This document shows, piece by piece, positions 16,456 through 23,649 of a stretch of DNA of 33,080 nucleotides. A program made the position numbers and the translations under genes. The notes under the pieces are model-generated. The model was not told the DNA's origin. It was given only the letters and a program-made list of their open reading frames with translations, and did not search any database. The stretch's first letter is position 1, and each line of letters starts with the position of its first letter. This DNA comes from an uncultured Pseudoflavonifractor sp. (GTDB taxonomy: Bacteria; Bacillota; Clostridia; Oscillospirales; Oscillospiraceae): positions 1-33,080 of the forward strand of contig NZ_CALXEG010000036.1 in NCBI RefSeq assembly GCF_944387275.1, read 5' to 3'.

Positions 16456-16521
16456 TCTATATGATAAGTTAAGTGCAGCTGATCGCAGTCTTCCGCTGCC
16501 AGATGAAAGGAGATCTTCCCC

Positions 16522-16956
16522 ATGAAAAAGAGCATCATCGCCACCGAAAAAGCCCCCGCCGCCATCGGCCCCTACTCTCAGGCCGTGTGTGTCAACGGCA
16601 TTGTGGCCACCTCCGGCCAGCTCCCTATTGACCCCGCCACCGGCAAGCTGGTGGAGGGCGGCATCCAGGAGCAGACCCGCCAGTGCTTCCGCAAACTGGC
16701 CGCCATCCTGGAGGAGGCCGAGCTCTCCTTTGACAACGTAATCAAGTCCACCGTGTACCTGGCCGACATCCGGGACTTTGCCACCATGAACGAGATCTAC
16801 GCCCAGAACATCACCTCCGACTACCCCGCCCGCAGCGCCTTCCAGGTGGCCGCCCTGCCTATGGGCGCCCTGGTGGAGATCGAGGTCCTCTGCGCCCGGG
16901 GCGAGATCCCAACCGCCGACATGCTGGGCGCCCCCGCCTGCGGCTGCGGCTGCTGA
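16522..16956 (+). CDS. ridA: RidA family reactive-intermediate (enamine/imine) deaminase with a cysteine-rich tail
   Basis: Residues 1-126 match RidA proteins, small trimeric enzymes that hydrolyse enamine and imine intermediates such as 2-aminoacrylate and 2-iminobutanoate. Markers are IGPYSQAV (15-22), SGQLPIDPATG, the conserved R104 in YPARSAFQVAALP, and the acidic E119 in VEIEV. Typical members end here at about 125-128 residues. This one continues for about 18 residues and finishes with C140-G-C142-G-C144, an unusual tail that could bind metal or be redox active. ATG 16522 has AAAGGAG 10 bases upstream. Its TGA overlaps the mobA ATG by one base (TGATG), so the two are translationally coupled. 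It is divergent from the molybdenum operon. Confidence 0.9.
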   Translation: MKKSIIATEKAPAAIGPYSQAVCVNGIVATSGQLPIDPATGKLVEGGIQEQTRQCFRKLAAILEEAELSFDNVIKSTVYLADIRDFATMNEIYAQNITSDYPARSAFQVAALPMGALVEIEVLCARGEIPTADMLGAPACGCGC

Positions 16957-17564
16957 TGTCCGCGCCGTCCCGGGTGCCCGCCATCGGGGGCCTCATCCTG
17001 GCCGGAGGACAGAACCGGCGCATGGGCGGCCGGCCCAAGGCCGCCCTGCGGGACAGCGCCGGCGTCCGCTTCCTGGACCGCATCGCGGCTGCCATGGGCA
17101 GTCCCGATGAGCGGCTGCTCAGCACCAACACCCCCGCTCTGGCAGAGGGCACCGCCTTCACGCCGGTGCCCGACCGCTTCCCCGGCGCCGGACCCCTGGG
17201 CGGCATCGCCTCCGCCCTTCTGGCCTGCCGCAGCGACGGGCTGCTGACCGTGTCCTGCGACGTGCCCCTGGTCACGCCGGAGCTCTTTTCCTTTCTGCTG
17301 TCCTTTCGGGACAGAGGCTGGCCGGCCTGGGCCGTGGAGGACCGCACCGGCCGCCTCCACCCCCTCTGCGGCGTGTACATGAAGGACTGCCTCCCCCTGC
17401 TGCTGTCCCAGCTGGAACAGGGCTGCCGCAGGGTCACCCAGTTCTTTTACAGCGCCGGCGGACAGGTGGTCTCCCTGGCGGATACTTCCATCCCGGATAC
17501 AGCCCTCTCCAACATCAACACGCCGGAGGACTGGAACAGGCTTTTCTCTTCCGGCAACATATAG
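16956..17564 (+). CDS. mobA: Molybdenum cofactor guanylyltransferase
   Basis: The 202-residue protein has the MobA nucleotidyltransferase pattern: LAGGQNRRMGGRPK for GTP binding (about residues 15-28), PDRFPGAGPLGGI (about 70-84), the metal-binding CDVPLV, and HPLCGVY. MobA joins GMP to molybdopterin to give the guanine dinucleotide cofactor used by DMSO-reductase-family enzymes. The start ATG overlaps the ridA stop. The gene lies beside the divergent operon for a molybdopterin oxidoreductase of exactly that family, so it probably completes that enzyme's cofactor. The cofactor type (bis-MGD) and the possible use of tungsten instead of molybdenum are inferred from the family. A perfect 23-bp terminator follows 29 bases after the stop. 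Confidence 0.9.
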   Translation: MSAPSRVPAIGGLILAGGQNRRMGGRPKAALRDSAGVRFLDRIAAAMGSPDERLLSTNTPALAEGTAFTPVPDRFPGAGPLGGIASALLACRSDGLLTVSCDVPLVTPELFSFLLSFRDRGWPAWAVEDRTGRLHPLCGVYMKDCLPLLLSQLEQGCRRVTQFFYSAGGQVVSLADTSIPDTALSNINTPEDWNRLFSSGNI

Positions 17565-17593
17565 CACCGTGTCCCCAGGCAAGATTACAGATA

Positions 17594-17643
17594 AAACGCA
17601 GACAGGCGGCAGGCACTTTCGTGCCTGCCGCCTGTCTGCGTTT
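17594..17643. terminator. Bidirectional terminator with a perfect 23-bp stem
   Basis: Arms 17594-17616 and 17621-17643 pair without mismatch around a TTTC loop; the stem is bounded by AAA and TTT. It separates convergent mobA and the SLH nucleotidase gene. Its inner stem repeats the GTGCCTGCCGC sequence of the terminator at 131-171. Confidence 0.85.
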
Positions 17644-17685
17644 GGTATTTGCGGATGCGATCCGTCCTGAGCGGGCAGTGTCCGT

Positions 17686-20600
17686 TTACACAGCCGCCTG
17701 GACGAGCCGGGTCAGAAGCGTCGCGATCTCAGCCCGGGTGGCGGTCCCCTGAGGATCGCTCAGGCCGCCGGGTCTGCCGTTGAGCAGGCCGCACTTGATG
17801 CACAGCTCCACGCTGTCGCCAGCCCAGCTGCTGACCGTATCCAGGTCGGTGAAGCTGCTGGTATCCGCAACCTGCTCCAGCTCCAGGCCCGCAGTCTCCA
17901 TGTAGCGGACCAGGATGGTGCACAGCTGCTCGCGGGTGATGGTGCCGTCGGGATCAAAGCCCGCGCCGGTGCCGGCGACCACGCCGGTCTCGGCCGCCCA
18001 GTTCACCGCGTCGGTGTACCAGGTACCGTCCGCCACGTCGGCAAAGCCGGAGGAGACGGCCGTCTTCTCGCCGTCAATGCGGTAGAGGACGGTGACCAGC
18101 ATGGCTCTGGTCATCAGCGCGTCGGGGGCGAAAACGCCGTTGCCGGTGCCGTTGAAGAACTCGTGAGCGGTGACAAAGTCGATGGCTTCAGCAGCCCAGT
18201 AGCCGCTGCCCACGTCGGTGAAGGTCTTGGTGTTGTCGATCAGGCGGTAAGTGCCCTCCACATCGGCCACATAGCTCACCTCACCGTTCTCCACCACCGC
18301 GAAGGGCAGGATCTGGGTGGTACCGTCCTTCAGCGTGACCTGCACCACATTGCCGCCGTCAGCCGGGTCCACGATCATGTCATTGACATCCGCTCCGGTG
18401 GAGAGGGTGCCGGCGGGAATGGTGACGGAGAGACCGTCGGCGGAGATCACGACAGGCTTGGAGGTGTTCTCTCTGACCAGCTGAGCCTGCTGGGCGCTGG
18501 TCAGATCGTTCTTGAGGGTGACGGTGACCTGCTCGGTCCCCACGGAAACCAGGGAATTGTTGGTGGAGACAGTGGGAGGCGTATAGACGGGCTCCTCCTC
18601 CACCGCAACGTTGTAACCCAGGCTCCAGCCGGAGGGCGCGGGCATCACGCCGCCGGCCTCGCTCTCACTCTCGCTCTTGACAAAGTTGGCCACCATCTGG
18701 GTGACAAGGCCCTGCTCGTCACCCAGGGCCGCCTGGGAGGACCACAGTGCGTTGGCGATGATCTCAGCCTTCTCCTCCGTGCTGGAGGCGTCCTTGCCCA
18801 TGGCCTTGACAAAGGGGTCCTGGCCGATGACGTAGTTGTTGACGCCCACGATCAGGGTCTGGCTGTCGGTGATGGGCTCGCCGGTGGAGGAGAGCTTCAG
18901 GTTCACCACCCGCTCTCCCTCGGGCTTGGCCAGGTCATACTGGAAGTCCAGGCCGTAGAACAGGGCGGTGACAAAGTTGCTCTGCACCTTGTAGGTGATG
19001 TCCTCGCCGTCCACCTGGGCGGAGTAGAAGGCGGCCACGCCCTCCAGCCACGCCTTCAGCTGGGCGCCGGTCATCTCAACGGCGTACAGATAGTTGTCGT
19101 ACCGGTACATCCGGTAGATGTCCTTCAGGGAGATGGGGCCGGCGGACACGGTGTAGCGGTTGGACACGATGTCGGTGGTGGCAGCCGCGTCCATGGCGAC
19201 GCCGTTCTGGCGGGCGGTCCAGATCTGGGACCGGTTGACCAGGTCGATGGTGTCGTTGTGGCCCAGACGGAAGCTGCTGTTGCCGTCCCAGGTGCCGATG
19301 GCGGTGCCGTACTGGGAGTTCACATAGTTCTCCGCCGCGGTGGCCGCGGGCTGGATGAGGGTCTTCAGCTCAGCGTCGTTCTCCAGCTTGCTCAGGCTCT
19401 GGTTGCCCAGGTCCTCCACCGAGGTGGTAAAGGCGCCGCTCTCGGCGTCGTAGGACACGGACACCACTGCCCGGGCCAGAGAGCCGCCGCCGCCGTTGAT
19501 GACGGGGATCTGGTTGCCGTTCTTGTCGGGGGTAGTCCTGGTGCGGTAGGACTGGTGGTCGTGACCGGCGATGACCAGGTCGATGCCGGTGTTGCCGGCC
19601 ACCATGCGGGCAATCTGGTTCTCAGTGTTGGTGCCGATGACCAGATCGCCTTCGGTGTTGCCGCTGCCCACGCCGGAGTGGTAGGCCACGATGACGAAGT
19701 CGCAGCCCTCGCCGCCCTCAGCCTCGGGCTTGCGCAGCTGGGTGACATACTTCTCCGCCTCAAGGGCCATGTCGCGGGTGGGGTTGCCGGGAGGCGTCAG
19801 GGTCACGCCGCCGGTGCCGTCGTCGCCCACGCCGAAGTTGGCGGGCACGTCGAACTGGTCACAGTCGGTGTTCTCAAAGCCGATGATGCCCACCTTGAAC
19901 TCCTGGCCGTCCACCTGGAAGGTCTTGGTGGTGTAGGGCGTGAAGGCGTTCTGGCCGGCGTTGTCGCCGTCGCGCCAGTACAGGTTGGCGGCCAGCACGC
20001 TGACACTGGTGCCGTTCTCGTCGTCCTCGGCCTCCAGCTGGCCGTACATGGACTGCATGACCTCCCAGGAGTAGTTGAACTCATGGTTGCCCAGGACAAA
20101 GGCGTCGTAGCCGATGTTCCGCAGCGCCAGAACCATGGGGTTGTTCTCTCCGTTCTGGGAGAGGATGTTGTAGGTGGACAGGGTGGTGCCCTGGAACAGG
20201 TCGCCATTGTCGATGAGAATGGTGTTCTCATAGTCCGCCCGGATGTCGTCCACGGCGGTGGCCACCTTCAGCAGGCTGTTGTTCACGCTGGAGTCGGTGA
20301 GCACGTCGGTGTCCCACACCTTGCCGTGCACGTCGGTGGTGGACATGACCATGATCTCGGTGGGGGTGACGCTGTCAGGATTGGCGCCCGCATGGATGGT
20401 CCAGTGGGTCTCGGCCCCCGGAGCAATGGTGCCGCCGTCCTGGCACATGGCCTTGATGTACTCGCCCACGATCAGGGGGATGGAGCCGCCCACAGCGCCG
20501 AACTCAGCGTCCACGGTGCCGTCCCAGATGGCCTTGGTCATGTCGATGCCGGTGGCGGCGTACCAGCCGTACTCATCCGCATCGGCGTTGGCGGCCAGAC

Positions 20601-22236
20601 GGTAGCTGGACAGGCCCACGATAAACTTGTCGTCGTCCTTCACGGGCGTGCCGTCGGGCCAGGTCATGTTGACCACCCGGCTGCCCTGGTCCTCACCCAG
20701 GTAGACCTCGTAGTTGATGCCATAGACGATATCCGTGCCGTACCCGCCGCCGGAGATGGTGTCGCCGCTGACTTTGTAGTCCCCGGTGCAGTGCTCCAGC
20801 CAGTCCTTGAGCTGCTTTCCGGTCATCTCAATGGCATAGAGCAGGTTGTTGTCGTATCTGTAGATGGAGTAGCAGTCCTTCAGGCTGATGGTGGCGGTGT
20901 CGGCGCCCTCTCCAAACAGGCCGGCCACGGTGAAGCCGTTGCTGGCCACAGGGCTGGTGATGGAGATGATGGTCTCATCCTTGTACTTGTCCGCATCAGC
21001 GCTCCGGGCAAGGCCCTGCTCCACCGCCCAGATCTGGGCCTTGTGAATCAGGTCGGTGATGTCGCCCTGGACGGAGTAGAGCGTCTTGCCGCTCACCGTA
21101 TCCCACTGGCCGGTGAGGGTGCCGATGGGCTCGTTGACAAACTCCACCGCCGCGTCGTAAGTGGGCTTGATCTGGGCGCTCAGGCCCTCGTCGTTGACCA
21201 GGGAGTTGTCGCCCAGGTTGATGAGGGAGCTGTCGCCGAAGGAATAGGTCCCGTCGCTGTTGAGGGTGATGACCGTCTTGGTCAGCCGGCTGGTGCCGCC
21301 GTTGACGCAGGGGACGCTCTCACCGTTCTTATTGTGCAGGGTGCTGGTGCCCACAGAGTGGTTGTGGCCGGCGATGACCATGTCGATGCCGTCGGTGTTG
21401 GCCACAAAGTAGGCCACCTGGCTCTCCACATTGAAGTTGTCGGCAGAGCCCTCGCCGCTGTGGGCGGCCACGATGACGATATCACAGCCCGCCTCTTCCA
21501 GCTCGGCCTTCCACTTGTTCTCCCACTCCCAGGCATAGGAGTGCTCCGTGTTGCCGTCGCTCCAGAACTGCATGCCCTCGTAGTGGGAGGCCACGTCCCA
21601 GTTGGGCACGTTCATGTTCTCAAAGCCCAGGACGGCGATTTTGAAGGTCTTCTCCCCCACCTGGAACTCCTTAATCACATAGGGGACGTAGGGGTCGGCC
21701 ACCTCGCCGGTCTCGGTGTCCAGCAGATTGGCGCACACGGCGGTCACCGGCGTGCCGGGCAGCGCGCCGGCCTCATCAGAGTCCCCGGCGGGAGCCGCCA
21801 GCATGTCGTAGAAGTTCTTCTGCACCGACATGGTGTAGTTGAACTCGTGGTTGCCGGGGACAAACACATCGTACCCGCAGTAGCGCAGGCAGAGGGCCAC
21901 CGGGTTGTTCTCGCCGCCCTCCACGTTTACATTGTAGCTGGTGATGGTGGTGCCCTGAATGGCGTCGCCATTGTCGATCAGAATGGTGCCGTCCATGGCC
22001 GCCCGCTCGCTCGCCATGGCCGTTGCCACCTTCAGATAACTGTTGTTGAAGGTGCCGCCCACAGGGTTCTCACTATATACCTTGCCGTGCATGTCCGTAG
22101 TGGAGTACACACCGATTGTCTTAGACTCGACCTCAGTATCTGCCGCATAGGCTGCGCCGGGAATAAAGCTAAAGCACAGCGCCAGCGCCAGAACCACCGC
22201 CAACAGACGGTTGTGTTCCTTTTTCACAGCTTTCAT
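17686..22236 (-). CDS. Secreted SLH-anchored protein with two tandem 5'-nucleotidase/phosphoesterase modules
   Basis: This 1516-residue surface protein has a signal peptide (about 1-31, ending in AYA) and then two full copies of the 5'-nucleotidase fold. Each copy has a calcineurin-like metal site: in copy 1 D48 and H50 (TTDMHGK), DNGD 88-91, GNHEF 128-132, H259, and GHNH 290-293; in copy 2 TTDVHGK (633-639), DNGD 676-679, GNHEF 716-720, H853, and GHDH 891-894. Each is followed by a nucleotide-binding C-terminal domain (about 365-600 and 975-1175, with YAIEMTGKQL and YAVEMTGAQL). A linker of about 150 residues precedes three SLH repeats (about 1338-1510). Such enzymes dephosphorylate extracellular nucleotides or cyclic nucleotides to salvage phosphate and nucleosides. 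Both active sites look intact. The start is ATG 22236 after AAAAGGAAGG. Confidence 0.92.
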   Translation of the reverse strand: MKAVKKEHNRLLAVVLALALCFSFIPGAAYAADTEVESKTIGVYSTTDMHGKVYSENPVGGTFNNSYLKVATAMASERAAMDGTILIDNGDAIQGTTITSYNVNVEGGENNPVALCLRYCGYDVFVPGNHEFNYTMSVQKNFYDMLAAPAGDSDEAGALPGTPVTAVCANLLDTETGEVADPYVPYVIKEFQVGEKTFKIAVLGFENMNVPNWDVASHYEGMQFWSDGNTEHSYAWEWENKWKAELEEAGCDIVIVAAHSGEGSADNFNVESQVAYFVANTDGIDMVIAGHNHSVGTSTLHNKNGESVPCVNGGTSRLTKTVITLNSDGTYSFGDSSLINLGDNSLVNDEGLSAQIKPTYDAAVEFVNEPIGTLTGQWDTVSGKTLYSVQGDITDLIHKAQIWAVEQGLARSADADKYKDETIISITSPVASNGFTVAGLFGEGADTATISLKDCYSIYRYDNNLLYAIEMTGKQLKDWLEHCTGDYKVSGDTISGGGYGTDIVYGINYEVYLGEDQGSRVVNMTWPDGTPVKDDDKFIVGLSSYRLAANADADEYGWYAATGIDMTKAIWDGTVDAEFGAVGGSIPLIVGEYIKAMCQDGGTIAPGAETHWTIHAGANPDSVTPTEIMVMSTTDVHGKVWDTDVLTDSSVNNSLLKVATAVDDIRADYENTILIDNGDLFQGTTLSTYNILSQNGENNPMVLALRNIGYDAFVLGNHEFNYSWEVMQSMYGQLEAEDDENGTSVSVLAANLYWRDGDNAGQNAFTPYTTKTFQVDGQEFKVGIIGFENTDCDQFDVPANFGVGDDGTGGVTLTPPGNPTRDMALEAEKYVTQLRKPEAEGGEGCDFVIVAYHSGVGSGNTEGDLVIGTNTENQIARMVAGNTGIDLVIAGHDHQSYRTRTTPDKNGNQIPVINGGGGSLARAVVSVSYDAESGAFTTSVEDLGNQSLSKLENDAELKTLIQPAATAAENYVNSQYGTAIGTWDGNSSFRLGHNDTIDLVNRSQIWTARQNGVAMDAAATTDIVSNRYTVSAGPISLKDIYRMYRYDNYLYAVEMTGAQLKAWLEGVAAFYSAQVDGEDITYKVQSNFVTALFYGLDFQYDLAKPEGERVVNLKLSSTGEPITDSQTLIVGVNNYVIGQDPFVKAMGKDASSTEEKAEIIANALWSSQAALGDEQGLVTQMVANFVKSESESEAGGVMPAPSGWSLGYNVAVEEEPVYTPPTVSTNNSLVSVGTEQVTVTLKNDLTSAQQAQLVRENTSKPVVISADGLSVTIPAGTLSTGADVNDMIVDPADGGNVVQVTLKDGTTQILPFAVVENGEVSYVADVEGTYRLIDNTKTFTDVGSGYWAAEAIDFVTAHEFFNGTGNGVFAPDALMTRAMLVTVLYRIDGEKTAVSSGFADVADGTWYTDAVNWAAETGVVAGTGAGFDPDGTITREQLCTILVRYMETAGLELEQVADTSSFTDLDTVSSWAGDSVELCIKCGLLNGRPGGLSDPQGTATRAEIATLLTRLVQAAV

Positions 22237-22386
22237 CCTTCCTTTTCTCTCGTGTGGAAATATAGAACTACTTCTGTCAAAAAAGCTTACCTATCCATTC
22301 CTTCGTCTCTCCCGCCTGTCTGCCCCCCCTTTTTGTGAATTTTTTATCGTTTTCACCGCCTTTCTTCTCTGTCATGCTATTATTTC

Positions 22387-22415
22387 ATTATAGTTACAAA
22401 TCGGACATCTGTCTC
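22387..22415 (-). promoter_or_regulatory. Probable sigma-A promoter of the SLH nucleotidase gene
   Basis: On the minus strand a perfect TATAAT (22387-22392) lies 17 bases from GAGACA (22410-22415), which matches four of six -35 positions. A weak -35 box overlapped by repeated dyads suggests activator or repressor control. The leader is about 145 bases. Confidence 0.6.
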
Positions 22416-22456
22416 GGACAAATGTCCGATTATTTGTTATTTTTGGACAATTGTTC
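22403..22456. repeat. Three copies of a GGACA-NN-TGTCC-like dyad (operator cluster)
   Basis: The copies are GGACATCTGTCT (22403-22414), GGACAAATGTCC (22416-22427, perfect dyad) and GGACAATTGTTC (22445-22456). A longer perfect repeat, AATCGGACAT (22399-22408) with ATGTCCGATT (22422-22431), joins the first two. They cover the -35 region of the nucleotidase promoter and the DNA upstream, between that gene and the end of the LysR gene. No U-tract follows on the minus strand, so a terminator is unlikely. Confidence 0.65.
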
Positions 22457-22490
22457 ATATTTTAGCTTCACATTTTCTTCAAATTATATA

Positions 22491-23411
22491 TTAATTATGG
22501 GCCTGGCCGGCGGGGTAGGACGGCAGGGGATGGCGGGCATAGTACTCCTGGGCGTAGCGAACCAGTTGGACAGGCATATCCTCCTGGCCGCAGTAGAGAG
22601 GCACGCAGCCGTAGAGATACCCCTCACAGGGCAAAATCAGCCTGCGGATGCGCACATCCGGGTTGGTCACCCGCAGGGCCATGGCGGAGTTGAGGGTGGC
22701 CACTCCCACATTCTCGGTCATGGTGTTGATCAGGTCCAGGTTGTGGACGGAGGCCAGGGAGATCCGGGGGTGGATCTGGGTCAGGACGCAGCAGTAGTCG
22801 AAAAACTGCCGCATGGCGTTCTCCGGCGAACCGGTGATCAGATCCTCCCCCGCCAGGGACCGGAACTCCAGAGGACCGGACTCCGCCGCCAGAGGGTGGG
22901 TGCTGTGCATGGCGGCGTACATGTGGTCGGTGGTGATCCGGCTGGCGCGGAACAGATTTTCGGGAAATGGGTTGATGAGAAAGGCCACATCCAGCCGGTT
23001 GTGGAGCAGCTTGTGGATGCACTGCTCCTTGGACCACTCCTGGATCTCCACCTGTACCTCCGGGTGGAGCCGCTGGTATTCCATCAGGTAGTCCGCCCCA
23101 CCGCCGCTGGAGATTCCATAGGCAAAGCCGATGCGCAGCTGCCGCCGCTCCCCCTCCCGGGTCCCCAGGGCCTGCTGGGACGCCCGGTAGAGCTCCAGGA
23201 TCTGGCGGTAATAGGGATAGAGCCGGTGGGCTGCCTCGGTGGGCTGGGCTCCCATACGGCTGCGGTCAAAGAGCACCTGCCCCACCTCCCCCTCCAGCGC
23301 CCGGATCTGGCGGCTGAGCCCCTGCTGGGTGATGAACAGGACCCGGCTGGCCCGGGAAAAGCTTTTGGCCTCATAGAGGGCCAGAAAAGCCTCGATTACC
23401 TTCATTTGCAT
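22491..23411 (-). CDS. LysR-family transcriptional regulator
   Basis: The 306-residue protein begins with the LysR winged helix (residues 1-62). This contains AFLALYEAKSFSRASRVLF, then TQQGLSRQIRALEGEVGQVLFDRS, the standard recognition region. A periplasmic-binding-type effector domain follows (about 90-300). ATG 23411 is chosen because a G-rich ribosome site (AGGGGGGAC) precedes it; the open frame reaches 23486, but those residues are not LysR-like and overlap the divergent promoter region. The gene faces the flavoprotein/reductase pair at 23650-26362, the classical arrangement for a LysR activator and its target. Control of the nucleotidase gene downstream is also possible, since no clear terminator separates them. 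Confidence 0.9.
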   Translation of the reverse strand: MQMKVIEAFLALYEAKSFSRASRVLFITQQGLSRQIRALEGEVGQVLFDRSRMGAQPTEAAHRLYPYYRQILELYRASQQALGTREGERRQLRIGFAYGISSGGGADYLMEYQRLHPEVQVEIQEWSKEQCIHKLLHNRLDVAFLINPFPENLFRASRITTDHMYAAMHSTHPLAAESGPLEFRSLAGEDLITGSPENAMRQFFDYCCVLTQIHPRISLASVHNLDLINTMTENVGVATLNSAMALRVTNPDVRIRRLILPCEGYLYGCVPLYCGQEDMPVQLVRYAQEYYARHPLPSYPAGQAHN

Positions 23412-23456
23412 CCCTTTGTCCCCCCTGCTCTGTGTGCCGCGTTCTCTTCTTAATAT

Positions 23457-23490
23457 ACAACGTTTTATTGTGTGCTTCAACGACAAGTTG
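23457..23490. promoter_or_regulatory. Candidate LysR binding sites in the divergent promoter region
   Basis: Two short dyads, ACAA-N7-TTGT (23457-23471) and CAAC-N5-GTTG (23478-23490), lie just upstream of the -35 box of the flavoprotein gene, where LysR activators commonly bind. Assignment rests on position and symmetry only. Confidence 0.4.
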
Positions 23491-23494
23491 TTTC

Positions 23495-23523
23495 TTTACG
23501 GTCCTCCGGGCAGCTGATACAAT
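23495..23523 (+). promoter_or_regulatory. Promoter of the flavoprotein-reductase pair
   Basis: TTTACG (23495-23500) and TACAAT (23518-23523) are 17 bases apart. The good -10 box with a poor -35 box fits an activator-dependent promoter. The leader before ATG 23650 is about 120 bases. Confidence 0.5.
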
Positions 23524-23649
23524 CTATGCGGATAATTTCACAATCTCAGCCAGGACCGAGGAACAGCCCGGCCCTGTACGCCACATCAGGCAGGCTGCGG
23601 CCCGTCCGGCACCGGGCGGACTGCGCACCGCCGGATACAGGAGGTTTTC

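Noticed and set aside
18163-22338. A 1391-codon open frame on the plus strand opposite the SLH nucleotidase gene
   Set aside because: It is the mirror of a GC-rich gene with few stop codons in the complementary frame. Its product is a low-complexity mix rich in V, G, H and L without domains, while the opposite strand has a signal peptide, active-site motifs and SLH repeats.
22399-22431. The 10-bp inverted repeat as a terminator of the LysR gene
   Set aside because: No U-tract follows on the minus strand and the stem overlaps the -35 region of the next promoter, so an operator is the better reading.
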